From positions 1,984,001 through 2,048,000 of the forward strand of contig CAMPOT010000001.1 in NCBI GenBank assembly GCA_946892665.1: a stretch of 64,000 nt of DNA, written 5' to 3'. Origin of the DNA: Chryseobacterium sp. Marseille-Q5410. Its GTDB lineage: Bacteria; Bacteroidota; Bacteroidia; Flavobacteriales; Weeksellaceae. Positions 28,075 through 37,624 of the stretch are shown here, one piece after another (the stretch's first letter is position 1; each line of letters opens with the position of its first letter). The notes beneath the pieces are model-generated. The model ran no database searches, was not told the DNA's origin, and was given only the letters and a program-made list of their open reading frames with translations. The position numbers and the translations under genes were made by a program.

Positions 28075-28085
28075 AGGCTTTTTCG

Positions 28086-28451
28086 TTATTTCATATTCAC
28101 TATTTTATCGACAACATACGTTGTATTTCCGCGCCACGGAAGCACGCCGTGGTATTCTTTGTAATGCAGATCGAAGGTTTTCCCATTGTTTATTTCGAGT
28201 TGCTTGAAAATGGCTTCATCTTCAACAGAAAATTCGAATTCGTAGCTGGTTAAATTCCCGGTTCTCGGATTGGCTCCGAAACCTTGCTGAATCAGTTTTC
28301 CCTCATAAGTTTTGAAAACGTTACCTTTTTTCACGGCATAATTTAATACTCCCGATTTCACGCCTTCACCGAAAACGAAATAATACCGGTAATAAAAAAC
28401 CCCTGCCAAAACTAAAAGAATTGCAATAAGAGACATCCACACGTATTTCAT
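28086..28451 (-). CDS. Small membrane-anchored protein
   Basis: This 121-residue protein has one N-terminal membrane helix (residues 3-22, no clear cleavage site) followed by F-G-E-G-V-K-S-G-V-L-N-Y and a compact beta-rich domain. I do not recognise a characterised family, though the G-E-G-x-K-S-G-x-L-N pattern looks conserved in flavobacteria. It lies 21 bp after the acyl-CoA dehydrogenase gene, probably in one operon. The IS now splits its terminator. Confidence 0.7.
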   Translation of the reverse strand: MKYVWMSLIAILLVLAGVFYYRYYFVFGEGVKSGVLNYAVKKGNVFKTYEGKLIQQGFGANPRTGNLTSYEFEFSVEDEAIFKQLEINNGKTFDLHYKEYHGVLPWRGNTTYVVDKIVNMK

Positions 28452-28472
28452 AGCGAATTTATTTAGGTTGAA

Positions 28473-29612
28473 TTATTTAGCGATACTTCTGGAAATTACA
28501 ATTTTCTGAATTTCAGAAGTTCCTTCGTAGATTTGAGTAATTTTAGCATCACGCATCATTCTTTCAACGTGATATTCTTTTACATATCCGTAACCACCGT
28601 GGATTTGTACTGCTTCAACTGTAGCATCCATTGCAACTTGTGATGCATAAAGTTTTGCCATTGCGCCGATTTCAGAGATGTCTTTTCCTTCATCTTTTTC
28701 GGTTGCAGCCTTATAGCAAAGCATTCTGGCAGCGGTAATTTGGGTTGCCATATCCGCTAATTTGAATGCAATTGCCTGGTGATTAATGATTTCCGTTTTG
28801 AAAGCCTTTCTGGTTTTAGCATATTTCAAAGCCAGTTCGTACGCTCCGGAAGCAATTCCCAAAGCCTGCGAAGCAATCCCGATTCTACCACCATTCAAAA
28901 CCGCCATTGCGAAATTGAAACCGAAACCATCTTCCCCGATTCTGTTTTCTTTAGGCACCTTCACATCGGTGAATAATAAGGAATGCGTATCACTTCCGCG
29001 GATTCCCAATTTATCTTCTTTAGGTCCTATTTCGAAACCGTCCCAACTTCTTTCTACGATGAAAGCGTTGATTCCTTTATGTTTTTTCTCAGGATCAGTT
29101 TGTGCAATTACGATATAGTATGTTGCATTTCCACCGTTGGTAATCCAGTTTTTAGTACCATTAAGGACATAATGGTCGCCCATATCTACTGCAGTGGTTT
29201 TTTGCGAAGTAGCATCCGAACCAGCTTCCGGTTCCGAAAGTGCAAATGCGCCGATCACTTCGCCACTTGCCAAAGGTTTCAGATATTTCATTTTCTGCTC
29301 TTCATTACAGTATTTTTCGAGTCCTGCACATACCAAAGAGTTGTTAACCGACATTACCACAGCAGAAGAAGCGTCAACTTTAGCAATTTCTTCCATTGCC
29401 AAAACATAAGAAACACTGTCCATTCCGGCGCCGCCATATTTAGGATCTACCATCATTCCCAAAAATCCCAATTCTCCCATCTTCTTCACTTGCTCATACG
29501 GAAATTTCTGTTCTTTGTCTCTTTCTATTACGCCGTGCAAAAGTTCGTTTTGGGCAAAATCTCTTGCAGCCTGCTGAATCATCAATTGTTCTTCGGATAA
29601 ATTAAAGTCCAT
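28473..29612 (-). CDS. Acyl-CoA dehydrogenase
   Basis: A 379-residue FAD enzyme of the short/medium-chain group that introduces the 2,3 double bond into acyl-CoA. Signatures are A-L-S-E-P-E-A-G-S-D-A near residue 122, the F-V-E/G-I-R-G-S region, Q-I-H-G-G-Y-G-Y and the catalytic Glu in Q-I-Y-E-G-T-S-E-I-Q. It resembles butyryl-CoA dehydrogenases. The divergent neighbour is an acyl-CoA ligase, which fits a role in fatty-acid oxidation. Confidence 0.93.
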   Translation of the reverse strand: MDFNLSEEQLMIQQAARDFAQNELLHGVIERDKEQKFPYEQVKKMGELGFLGMMVDPKYGGAGMDSVSYVLAMEEIAKVDASSAVVMSVNNSLVCAGLEKYCNEEQKMKYLKPLASGEVIGAFALSEPEAGSDATSQKTTAVDMGDHYVLNGTKNWITNGGNATYYIVIAQTDPEKKHKGINAFIVERSWDGFEIGPKEDKLGIRGSDTHSLLFTDVKVPKENRIGEDGFGFNFAMAVLNGGRIGIASQALGIASGAYELALKYAKTRKAFKTEIINHQAIAFKLADMATQITAARMLCYKAATEKDEGKDISEIGAMAKLYASQVAMDATVEAVQIHGGYGYVKEYHVERMMRDAKITQIYEGTSEIQKIVISRSIAK

Positions 29613-29763
29613 AATATATTAAAATTGTTTGTCCGTAAATCTACAATTTTTCTAAAAATTTTGAAAATTAAAATGATATCACCTTTAAATATTCATAAAA
29701 AATTACTTTTTACAGAGTTAAACTTCACTTATTTTTTCAAAAAAAAGGTCAAAAAAAATTGTT

Positions 29764-29794
29764 TTTGCTGTTTAAAATAAAAATTATATTTTTA
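29764..29794 (+). promoter_or_regulatory. Promoter of the acyl-CoA ligase gene
   Basis: TTTG (29764-29767), 19 bases, then TATTTTTA (29787-29794), one mismatch from TTTG-N19-TAnnTTTG. It lies 55 bases before the ATG. Confidence 0.5.
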
Positions 29795-29849
29795 CAAAAA
29801 CCCAATATTAAATTGTGTTTACATTAGAATACCTTTAATAAGAAATACT

Positions 29850-31631
29850 ATGTCGATAAAACGAATTTTTGATTTTGCCCACCAAGCCTTGGAAAAATAC
29901 CCGCAAGATGATATGTTCATCACTAAATATCACGGGGAATGGGAGAAAACCTCAACCAAAGAATTTAATAATCTTGGGGATAAAATATCCCGCGGATTAT
30001 TGAAGTTGGGCATCAAACCGGGAGATAAAATAGCATTGATTACCACCGCAAGCCGTACTGAATGGGCAGTAATGGACTTGGGAATTGCTCAAATTGGCGC
30101 AGTTTCCGTACCGGTTTACCCTACTATTTCACCGGAAGATTATGATTTTATTTTCAACAATGCGGAAGTTCAATACTGTTTTGTTTCCGACCGTGAATTG
30201 CTGGAAAAAGTACAACAAATCAAGAGCAATGTACCAAGTTTGAAGGGAATATTCACTTTTGATAAAGTGGAAGGAGCTGCCAATTGGAACGAAATTCTCG
30301 ATCTTGGTAATGATGAAGCTACCCAAAATGAGGTGGAAGATCTATCCAACAGCATCAATTCTGAAGATTTGGCAACAATAATATATACCTCGGGAACCAC
30401 AGGACGGCCAAAAGGAGTAATGCTCTCTCATCAAAATATCGTTTCAAATGTATTGGCTTGCGACCCAAGAATTCCACGCATCAAAGGTTTCGATTATAAA
30501 GATATCCGAATCCTAAGTTTCTTACCGATTTGCCATGTTTTCGAGAGAATGTTGTTTTATCTGTATCAAAACAATGGATATTCGGTTTATTTCGCAGAAA
30601 GCATCGATAAAATGGGCGACAACATGAAGGAAGTGAAACCTCATATTATGACGGTTGTACCTCGATTGATTGAAAAAGTTTACGATAAAATCTATGACAA
30701 AGGAACCAGCGCAGGCGGATTAAAAACTAAAATTTTCCTTTGGGCACTCGGTGTCAACGAAGCGAAAAAAGAGATCGGAAAACCTTCCGGTTTGAAAGAA
30801 ATCATCGCCGACAAATTGGTATTTTCAAAATGGAGAGAAGGTTTGGGAGGAAACATCATCACTTTGGTTTCTGGATCTGCAGCGCTTCAACCACGTTTGA
30901 ACAAAATGTTCCAAAACGCAGGAATCCCAATTCTGGAAGGTTACGGATTAACGGAAACTTCGCCGGTAATTGCTGTGAATAGTTTCGGAAAAATCAAAGT
31001 AGGAACTGTGGGTCATGTTTTGGATAATCTTGCAGTGAAAATTCAGGAAGATGGCGAAATCACTGTGAAAGGTCCTTCTGTATTCAAAGGTTATTTTAAA
31101 AACGAAGAAATGTCCAAAGAAGTTTTCACCGAAGAAGGCTTCTTCAAAACCGGCGACATCGGACATATCGACGAAGAAGGTTATTTGCATATCACCGATC
31201 GCAAAAAAGAAATGTTCAAAACTTCCGGTGGTAAATACATCGCTCCGCAAGCTATTGAAAACCAAGCCAAGGCATCGAAATTCATCGAGCAAATTATGGT
31301 AGTTGGTGATGGAGAGAAAATGCCTTGCGCACTTATCCAGCCGGATTTCAATTTCGTGCAACATTGGGCAGAAAGAAAGCAAATCAAGGTAGGAACAACG
31401 CCTGAGGAAATCGCTAAGAGCCCTGAACTCAAAGAAAGAATCGGCAAAGAAATCGATTACCTAAACTCCAAACTAGGAAATTGGGAACGAATCAAACGTT
31501 TCGAACTCACCCCGGAAGTTTGGTCCATTGAATCGGGAATCCTTACTCCAACGCTAAAACTAAAGCGTAAAGCAGTGAAAGAAAGATTCATCGATCTCTA
31601 CAACAAAATGTATGGCCACGATCAAGAGTGA
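29850..31631 (+). CDS. Long-chain acyl-CoA synthetase (AMP-forming)
   Basis: The 593-residue enzyme activates fatty acids with ATP and CoA. Motifs: Y-T-S-G-T-T-G-R-P-K-G-V near residue 180, E-G-Y-G-L-T-E-T-S-P near 360, T-G-D-I-G near 430 and D-R-K-K-E-M-F-K-T-S-G-G-K near 450. This is the FadD15-like form common in Bacteroidota. It is divergent from the acyl-CoA dehydrogenase gene, so the two may be co-regulated. Confidence 0.94.
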   Translation: MSIKRIFDFAHQALEKYPQDDMFITKYHGEWEKTSTKEFNNLGDKISRGLLKLGIKPGDKIALITTASRTEWAVMDLGIAQIGAVSVPVYPTISPEDYDFIFNNAEVQYCFVSDRELLEKVQQIKSNVPSLKGIFTFDKVEGAANWNEILDLGNDEATQNEVEDLSNSINSEDLATIIYTSGTTGRPKGVMLSHQNIVSNVLACDPRIPRIKGFDYKDIRILSFLPICHVFERMLFYLYQNNGYSVYFAESIDKMGDNMKEVKPHIMTVVPRLIEKVYDKIYDKGTSAGGLKTKIFLWALGVNEAKKEIGKPSGLKEIIADKLVFSKWREGLGGNIITLVSGSAALQPRLNKMFQNAGIPILEGYGLTETSPVIAVNSFGKIKVGTVGHVLDNLAVKIQEDGEITVKGPSVFKGYFKNEEMSKEVFTEEGFFKTGDIGHIDEEGYLHITDRKKEMFKTSGGKYIAPQAIENQAKASKFIEQIMVVGDGEKMPCALIQPDFNFVQHWAERKQIKVGTTPEEIAKSPELKERIGKEIDYLNSKLGNWERIKRFELTPEVWSIESGILTPTLKLKRKAVKERFIDLYNKMYGHDQE

Positions 31632-31642
31632 TAAACAATAAT

Positions 31643-31670
31643 AAAACACGGTTTCGGCCGTGTTTTTCTT
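31643..31670 (+). terminator. Terminator after the acyl-CoA ligase gene
   Basis: AAAACACGG (31643-31651) and CCGTGTTTT (31658-31666) with a 6-nt loop, then T-rich sequence. Confidence 0.85.
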
Positions 31671-31876
31671 TATTTAAACTCAACTTTATTTTTTTTCCCA
31701 AAATCTATGAATCAGTAATTGTTTTCGCCCCAAGATGAAAATTTAATGAGGTCTTTGAAAATAAAGTATTAATCAAAGAAATGAATAAGTTAGGGCAGGA
31801 TGTTTTGCGCAATTGGCTCTTCACTATGCAATCTTTCGTGGAATTCTGCCTATTTTAGCGTTTTTAAAAACAAAAT

Positions 31877-34000
31877 ATGACAGCGACCGGTTTTATTCAA
31901 AAATTCCTAAATATTTCCGATAAAAATATCCATGCGACTCTAAAACTTTTGAGCGAAGATTGCACAATTCCCTTTATTTCGCGATATCGGAAAGATGCTA
32001 CTGGCAACTTGGACGAAGTACAGATCGAGCAAATCGCAAAATTAAATACTCAGTTTGAAGAACTCATCAAAAGAAAAGAAAGCATCCTGAAATCCATTGA
32101 TGAACAAAATGCCCTTTCCCCTGAAGTGAAACAACGCATCGAGGAAAGTTACGACCTTCAGGAACTGGAAGATTTGTATTTACCCTACAAAAAACGCCGG
32201 AAAACAAAAGCGGACAGCGCAAAAGAAAAAGGCCTGGAACCATTGGCAAAAATAATCATGAGCCAGAAAACCATTGATTTGCCTTCGTTAGCGTCGAAAT
32301 ACCTCAATTCCGAAATAACGTCCATTGAAGATGCATTGCAAGGAGCCAGAGAAATCATCGCGGAATGGATTAACGAAAACAGCTTTGTCCGCAAAAACCT
32401 CCGCAGACTGTTCCAAAGAAAAGCCGTAATTTCTTCTAAAGTGGTAAAAGCCAAGAAAGACGAAGAAGCTGCCCAGAAATTTTCGCAATATTTCGAATGG
32501 GAAGAAAACCTTAGCCGAATCCCGTCCCACCGGCTTTTAGCAATTCTCCGAGCGGAAACAGAAGGTTTCGTGAAGACCAAAATAGAAATCAATAAAGATG
32601 AAGCGTTAAACCTCATCGAAAATGCGATCCTGAAATCCAATAACGAATGCTCAGACCAAATCTCCATTGCAATCAGCGACAGTTATAAACGCTTACTGGA
32701 GCCTGCAATCTCCAATGAAACTCTGCAGGATGCCATACAAAAAGCCGACGAAAAAGCCATCAGTATTTTCGCTGAAAACCTCAGACAATTGCTGCTAGCT
32801 CCTCCTTTGGGAGAAAAAAGAATCCTTGCGATCGATCCGGGATACAGAAGCGGCTGCAAGGTAGTTTGCCTCGATGAGAAAGGCGATTTACTCCACAACG
32901 AAACCATTTTCCCACACGCTCCACAAAACGAAGGCGCAATGGCGATGAAGAAAATCAGGTCAATGGTGAATGCTTATAACATTCAGGCAATCTCTATTGG
33001 AAACGGTACCGCAAGTCGCGAAACCGAATTCTTGATCAAGAAAATTGCTTTCGATACGCCGCCACAGGTTTTTGTAGTTTCAGAAGCTGGAGCATCGATA
33101 TATTCTGCAAGCAAAATTGCAAGAGATGAGTTTCCGAATTTTGACGTAACCGTTCGTGGTGCCGTTTCCATCGGTAGAAGACTTTCCGATCCGTTGGCAG
33201 AACTCGTGAAGATCGATGCAAAATCCATCGGCGTAGGACAATATCAGCACGATGTAGACCAAACACGACTAAAAAACGAATTAGACACCACCGTAATGAA
33301 ATGTGTAAATTCTGTAGGCATCAACCTGAATACGGCGAGCAAATCGCTATTAAGTTATGTTTCGGGAATCGGAGAAAAAATGGCGGAAAATATCGTGAAT
33401 TACCGCGCAGAAAACGGTGCATTTGAAGACAGGAAACAGCTAAAAAAAGTTCCAAGATTAGGCGAAAAAGCGTATCAACAAGCAGCTGCGTTCATTAGAA
33501 TCGCCAACGGAAAAAATCCTCTGGACAATTCCGCCGTGCATCCGGAAGCGTATCCTATTGTAGAACAAATGGCGAAAGATTTAGGCATCAAAACCATTGA
33601 TCTCATCGCCAATAAAGAAAAAATCGCATTAATACATCCAGAAAAATATACCACAGAAACCATCGGGATTTTAGGAATTAAAGATATTTTGAAAGAACTG
33701 GAAAAACCCGGGCTCGACCCTAGAAAATCTGCCAAAGTATTTGAATTCGATCCGAGTGTAAAAACCATCAAAGATCTAAAACCCGGAATAATACTCCCCG
33801 GAATCGTGAACAACATCACGGCATTCGGCTGCTTTGTGGATCTTGGGATCAAGGAAAGCGGTTTGGTTCACATTTCCCAACTCAAGGAAGGATTTGTATC
33901 GGACGTCAATGAAGTGGTGAAGCTGCATCAGCACGTACAGGTTCGCGTTACCGAGGTAGATGAAGCCAGAAAAAGAGTTCAGCTGAGCATGATTTTGTAG
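31877..34000 (+). CDS. tex: RNA-binding transcription accessory protein Tex
   Basis: This 707-residue protein has the Tex layout: an N-terminal helical domain, a YqgF/RNase-H-like domain starting I-L-A-I-D-P-G-Y-R-S-G near residue 318, helix-hairpin-helix motifs (L-N-T-A-S, V-S-G-I-G-E-K-M-A near 485-500) and a C-terminal S1 RNA-binding domain (G-I-V-N-N-I-T-A-F-G-C-F-V-D-L-G). It associates with transcription and RNA decay. The length is slightly shorter than in proteobacteria, normal for this phylum. The 245 bases before it hold nothing recognisable except the ligase terminator. Confidence 0.95.
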   Translation: MTATGFIQKFLNISDKNIHATLKLLSEDCTIPFISRYRKDATGNLDEVQIEQIAKLNTQFEELIKRKESILKSIDEQNALSPEVKQRIEESYDLQELEDLYLPYKKRRKTKADSAKEKGLEPLAKIIMSQKTIDLPSLASKYLNSEITSIEDALQGAREIIAEWINENSFVRKNLRRLFQRKAVISSKVVKAKKDEEAAQKFSQYFEWEENLSRIPSHRLLAILRAETEGFVKTKIEINKDEALNLIENAILKSNNECSDQISIAISDSYKRLLEPAISNETLQDAIQKADEKAISIFAENLRQLLLAPPLGEKRILAIDPGYRSGCKVVCLDEKGDLLHNETIFPHAPQNEGAMAMKKIRSMVNAYNIQAISIGNGTASRETEFLIKKIAFDTPPQVFVVSEAGASIYSASKIARDEFPNFDVTVRGAVSIGRRLSDPLAELVKIDAKSIGVGQYQHDVDQTRLKNELDTTVMKCVNSVGINLNTASKSLLSYVSGIGEKMAENIVNYRAENGAFEDRKQLKKVPRLGEKAYQQAAAFIRIANGKNPLDNSAVHPEAYPIVEQMAKDLGIKTIDLIANKEKIALIHPEKYTTETIGILGIKDILKELEKPGLDPRKSAKVFEFDPSVKTIKDLKPGIILPGIVNNITAFGCFVDLGIKESGLVHISQLKEGFVSDVNEVVKLHQHVQVRVTEVDEARKRVQLSMIL

Positions 34001-34009
34001 ATTGTTACA

Positions 34010-34180
34010 ATTTGATATAATCAAATTCCTAATTCCGCAAATTCAGCGAAATCTTTTCACAAAATCCAAAATTACCGGATTGCTTTTCCCATAACTTACC
34101 ATTCGGACATCCAAGGGCACATTCCTGAATTGATCTAAAGATGATTTTATGCACTTAAAATCCAGGAGAAATCATTTTGG
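34010..34180 (-). pseudogene. Possible remnant of another gene's 3' end
   Basis: In the frame ending with TGA near 34042, the minus strand encodes about 40 residues including Q-F-R-N-V-P-L-D-V-R-M-V-S-Y-G-K-S-N. This recalls the R-M-V-S-Y-G-x-S ACT-domain motif at the end of aspartate kinases. The similarity is weak. It is directly joined to the truncated TonB receptor and may be a deletion endpoint. Confidence 0.25.
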
Positions 34181-35115
34181 AAAACACACTTCATCAAACC
34201 CATCATATTTCTGAACCACATTACCGAATAAGACGGCAAAAACGGCACGCCCATCGCTTTAAACAAAAATTGCAGATTCGATTTTCGAACGCTGAAAAGC
34301 CCGCTCCAACTTTGGTCTTTAGAAACCGGACCATCTGCCATCAACTGGATGTCATCAAAACCAATTACGCCTTTGTACCCGATTTTATCCTTTCGAGCCT
34401 GTTTCAGGTTAATTTCAAAAAGAGAAGAAAGTGTCCCGTTTCTTTTCGCTGGAAATGCTCCGCTATAAAAATCTACGTCCATAATGAAATCGATGGTCAA
34501 AATTCCTTTCGGACCGCCACTTGCACCTTGGGTTTGGAAATGGTTGATGACCGGAACTTCGATGCCGTGCACAAAAAATTTGTTTACAGCCGAGCTTCCG
34601 CCACGGATAAAAAGGTCATTTCTGAAAGTTGCGGTAGTTCCAACGCCCGGAAGCGAAAGGATGGCTTTGGAGATATCACGGTTGGAGCCGGCATTTTTTT
34701 GTACTTCCTCGGAGGTAATATTTCTCATCGAAACCGGAGATTCTGCCGTGGTTTTATAAACTTTTCGCTTTACAACTACGCCCTCTATTTCCTTTTCCAT
34801 GGTTTTAGACTTTGTTAAACCTACAGAATAGGTTAGGTTTTGGTTCGGAACCACGCTGATGTCGTTCAGCGAACCACTTTCGTAGCCCTCGGAAAGAATT
34901 TGCAAACTGTAATTTCCCGCTGGTAGATTATCCAACACCACATTTCCTTCGCCAGAAAAAGAATTTCCGGTAGAAACCACCGAAACGGTCGCTGGTAAAG
35001 GTTTCTTGGAAAAATCATCTTAGACGTTGACATTGAGGCTTCCTGTTTGTGCGGAATACAAAGTGGCAAAGAAAACCATCATCAACACCTGGGTTTTAAA
35101 AATGCAATTTTTCAT
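34147..35115 (-). pseudogene. TonB-dependent receptor remnant (nonsense and truncation)
   Basis: From the ATG at 35115 a signal peptide (M-K-N-C-I-F-K-T-Q-V, cleavage near S-A-Q) runs in frame into a TAA at 35022-35020. The same frame continues with a carboxypeptidase-regulatory-like domain and a plug domain (L-F-I-R-G-G-S-S, then D-F-Y-S-G-A-F-P-A). It breaks off at codon 323 after F-L-P-S-Y-S, without the beta-barrel of about 500 residues. At least two lesions are present, so the gene is dead. A start at 34980 would miss the signal peptide. Confidence 0.85.
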
Positions 35116-35312
35116 TCTTTAAACTTTTGACTTTTTGAAAATAAAAGGAAATTGAAGGTTTCCCAATATTTTATACTATGGAAATTCCACTTTCGATCAG
35201 GAAAATATCGTAAGCATTAAAGATAACAATAAAATGAATGGGTAATTAAAAAAATGGGATCTCCACTTCTTCCGAATTACAGAGAATTTTAATTTTTTTT
35301 AGTATTTAAATT

Positions 35313-36556
35313 TTACAAAATCAAATGCGTAAACAACTCTTTCTGCTCATTCAGATGCTGATAATTAATTTTTTTTGTTTTCATTTTTTGTTCCATATTA
35401 TCTAAATCAGATTTGTATTTTAGCTCTACGCCCACCACTGCCGGACCTTGCTCGCGGTTGTTTTTTTTGGTAAACTGGAAATAAGTGATGTCATCATTTT
35501 CGCCTAAAACTTCGTTTACAAATTCTTTTAATGCACCTGGACGTTGTGGAAAATTGACGATGAAATAATGCTTCAAACCTTCATAAATCAAAGAACGCTC
35601 TTTGATTTCTTCCATTCTTGTAATGTCGTTGTTACTTCCGCTCACAATGCACACCACATTTTTTCCTTTGATTTGATCTTGATACAAATCCAAGGCTGCG
35701 ATGCTCAGGGTCCTGCCGGTTCCACCACAATGGCTTCTTCGTTATATAGGTTGAGGATTGTAGTGCAAACTTTTCCTTCACTCACCAGAACGATGTCGTC
35801 TAATGAATGTTGGCAGATTTCAAATGTTTTGTCGCCCACTCGTTTTACGGCAGCTCCATCTACAAATTTATCAATGTCGGTGAGTGCAGTATTTTTACCG
35901 TTTTCCAACGATGTTTTCATAGAAGCGGCACCTTGTGGTTCCACGCCGATAAGTTGAGTTTCGGGACTTAAGTGCTTAAAAACCGAAATTACTCCTGCTG
36001 CCAAACCGCCACCACCAATCGGGAAGAATAAAAAATCGATTTTATTTCTTGTATCCTCAATAATTTCCAATCCTACAGTTCCTTGTCCGGCAATTACCCA
36101 TTCATCATCAAACGGATGTACAAAAACTGCTTTATTTTCATTGCTGAAAAGCAGCGCTTCGTTGTAAGCATCGTCAAAAGTATCTCCTTTGAGAACCACT
36201 TCTACGTTTTCTTTTCCGAAGAGTTTTACTTGCTTTATTTTTTGTGCAGGTGTGGTAATGGGCATATAAATGACGGCTTTTATATTGAGTTTTCTACACG
36301 CAAAAGCTACTCCCTGAGCGTGATTACCCGCACTGGCACATACAACGCCTGATTTTCTTTCGTTTTCGGAAAGCGAACTGATTTTATGATACGCCCCACG
36401 CAATTTATAAGAACGCACGGGCTGCAAATCTTCCCGTTTCAGATAAACCTGAGCAGCAAATTGCTCACTCAGGTTTTCGTTTTTTACCAGAGGCGTATGC
36501 ACCGACACGCCATTAAGATTTTCCGCTGCCTCTTGTATTTTTGTCAAATGCATCAT
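35313..36556 (-). pseudogene. ilvA: Threonine dehydratase IlvA, frameshifted
   Basis: IlvA deaminates threonine to 2-oxobutanoate, the first step to isoleucine. The first 283 residues (36556-35705) carry the PLP Lys in R-S-Y-K-L-R-G-A and the G-G-G-G-L cofactor loop, and run to V-V-E-P-A-G then P and a stop. The expected continuation A-L-S-I-A-A-L-D-L and the C-terminal ACT-like domain follow in another frame down to 35313. The full span is one base short of a whole number of codons, so a single-base deletion near 35708-35713 explains it. The gene closes the ilv operon (ATGA overlap with ilvC). A sequencing error cannot be excluded. Confidence 0.88.
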
Positions 36557-37599
36557 TTGGTTTGAGGTCTTAATTTTCTAACTTGCATTCCCGTTTGCCA
36601 CAACTCGCTTTGCTGTAATTCTTCGAGTTCTGCATTGAGTTTTTCACGGTAATCCGGCTTGCTGTTGGCTTCGATCACGATGGCTGCTTCTTTGCCAGAA
36701 AGCACGTCATCATACAATTCGTTAAAAACGGGAGTGGTGGCATCTCTAAATTTACCTTTCCAATCCAATGCGCCCCGTTGTGCGGTGGTGCTGCAATTGG
36801 CAAACATCCAATCCATTCCGTTTTCGGCTACCAAAGGCATTAAACTTTGGGTTAGTTCTTCTACGGTTTCGTTAAATGCTTCGCTTGGTGAATGGCCTCT
36901 TTGACGAAGTACATGGTATTGCGCTTCAAAAACACCTGCGATAGCTCCCATCAAAATACCTCGTTCGCCAGTCAAATCGCTGTATACTTCTTTTTGAAAT
37001 GTTGTTTCGAACAAATAGCCCGATCCAATGGCAATGCCTAATGCCAAAGCTTTCTCTTCTGCTTTCCCTGTAGCATCTTGATAAACTGCATAACTTGAAT
37101 TTAAGCCTTGCCCTTTTAGAAATAATGTTCGTAACGAGGTTCCCGAACCTTTAGGGGCGACTAAAAAAACATCTACATCTTTAGGCGGAACGATGCCGGT
37201 TTTTTCGTGAAATGTAACGCCAAAACCGTGCGAAAAATACAATGACTTTCCTGCGGTTAAATGTTTTTTCATTGTTTCCCACGCTTGAATTTGCCCTGCA
37301 TCTGATAATAAATTCATCAGCAAAGTGCCTTTTTCGCACGCGGCTTCTACTTCAAAAAGGGTTTCGTTTTCTACCCAACCATCTGCTAATGCTTTGTCCC
37401 AGCTTTTTGTTCCTTTTCGTTGTCCTACAATTACATTTACACCATTATCTTTCAGATTTAATGCTTGTCCGGGACCCTGTACGCCGTAACCGATTACGGC
37501 TACGGTTTCGTTTTTTAATATTTCTTTTGCTTTTTCCAGTGAGAATTCTTCTCGGGTTACGACGTTTTCCAGTACGCCACCAAAATTTAATTGTGCCAT
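36553..37599 (-). CDS. ilvC: Ketol-acid reductoisomerase
   Basis: IlvC converts acetolactate or acetohydroxybutyrate to the dihydroxy acids with NAD(P)H and magnesium. The 348-residue protein has the Rossmann motif V-I-G-Y-G-V-Q-G-P-G-Q-A near residue 36 and the metal site D-L-T-G-E-R-G-I-L-M-G-A, then E-x3-E in the helical domain. It has the short class I form. It overlaps ilvA by 4 bp and follows ilvN by 25 bp. Confidence 0.95.
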   Translation of the reverse strand: MAQLNFGGVLENVVTREEFSLEKAKEILKNETVAVIGYGVQGPGQALNLKDNGVNVIVGQRKGTKSWDKALADGWVENETLFEVEAACEKGTLLMNLLSDAGQIQAWETMKKHLTAGKSLYFSHGFGVTFHEKTGIVPPKDVDVFLVAPKGSGTSLRTLFLKGQGLNSSYAVYQDATGKAEEKALALGIAIGSGYLFETTFQKEVYSDLTGERGILMGAIAGVFEAQYHVLRQRGHSPSEAFNETVEELTQSLMPLVAENGMDWMFANCSTTAQRGALDWKGKFRDATTPVFNELYDDVLSGKEAAIVIEANSKPDYREKLNAELEELQQSELWQTGMQVRKLRPQTK

Positions 37600-37624
37600 T
37601 TTTTTTATTCTATTTATTGTTATA

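Noticed and set aside
28983-29600. 205-codon open frame on the plus strand
   Set aside because: Antisense shadow of the acyl-CoA dehydrogenase gene.
31786-31860. Short ORF before tex
   Set aside because: About 25 codons without recognisable features; likely untranslated sequence.
34177-34818. 213-codon open frame on the plus strand
   Set aside because: Antisense to the receptor remnant; composition is basic and unlike a real protein.
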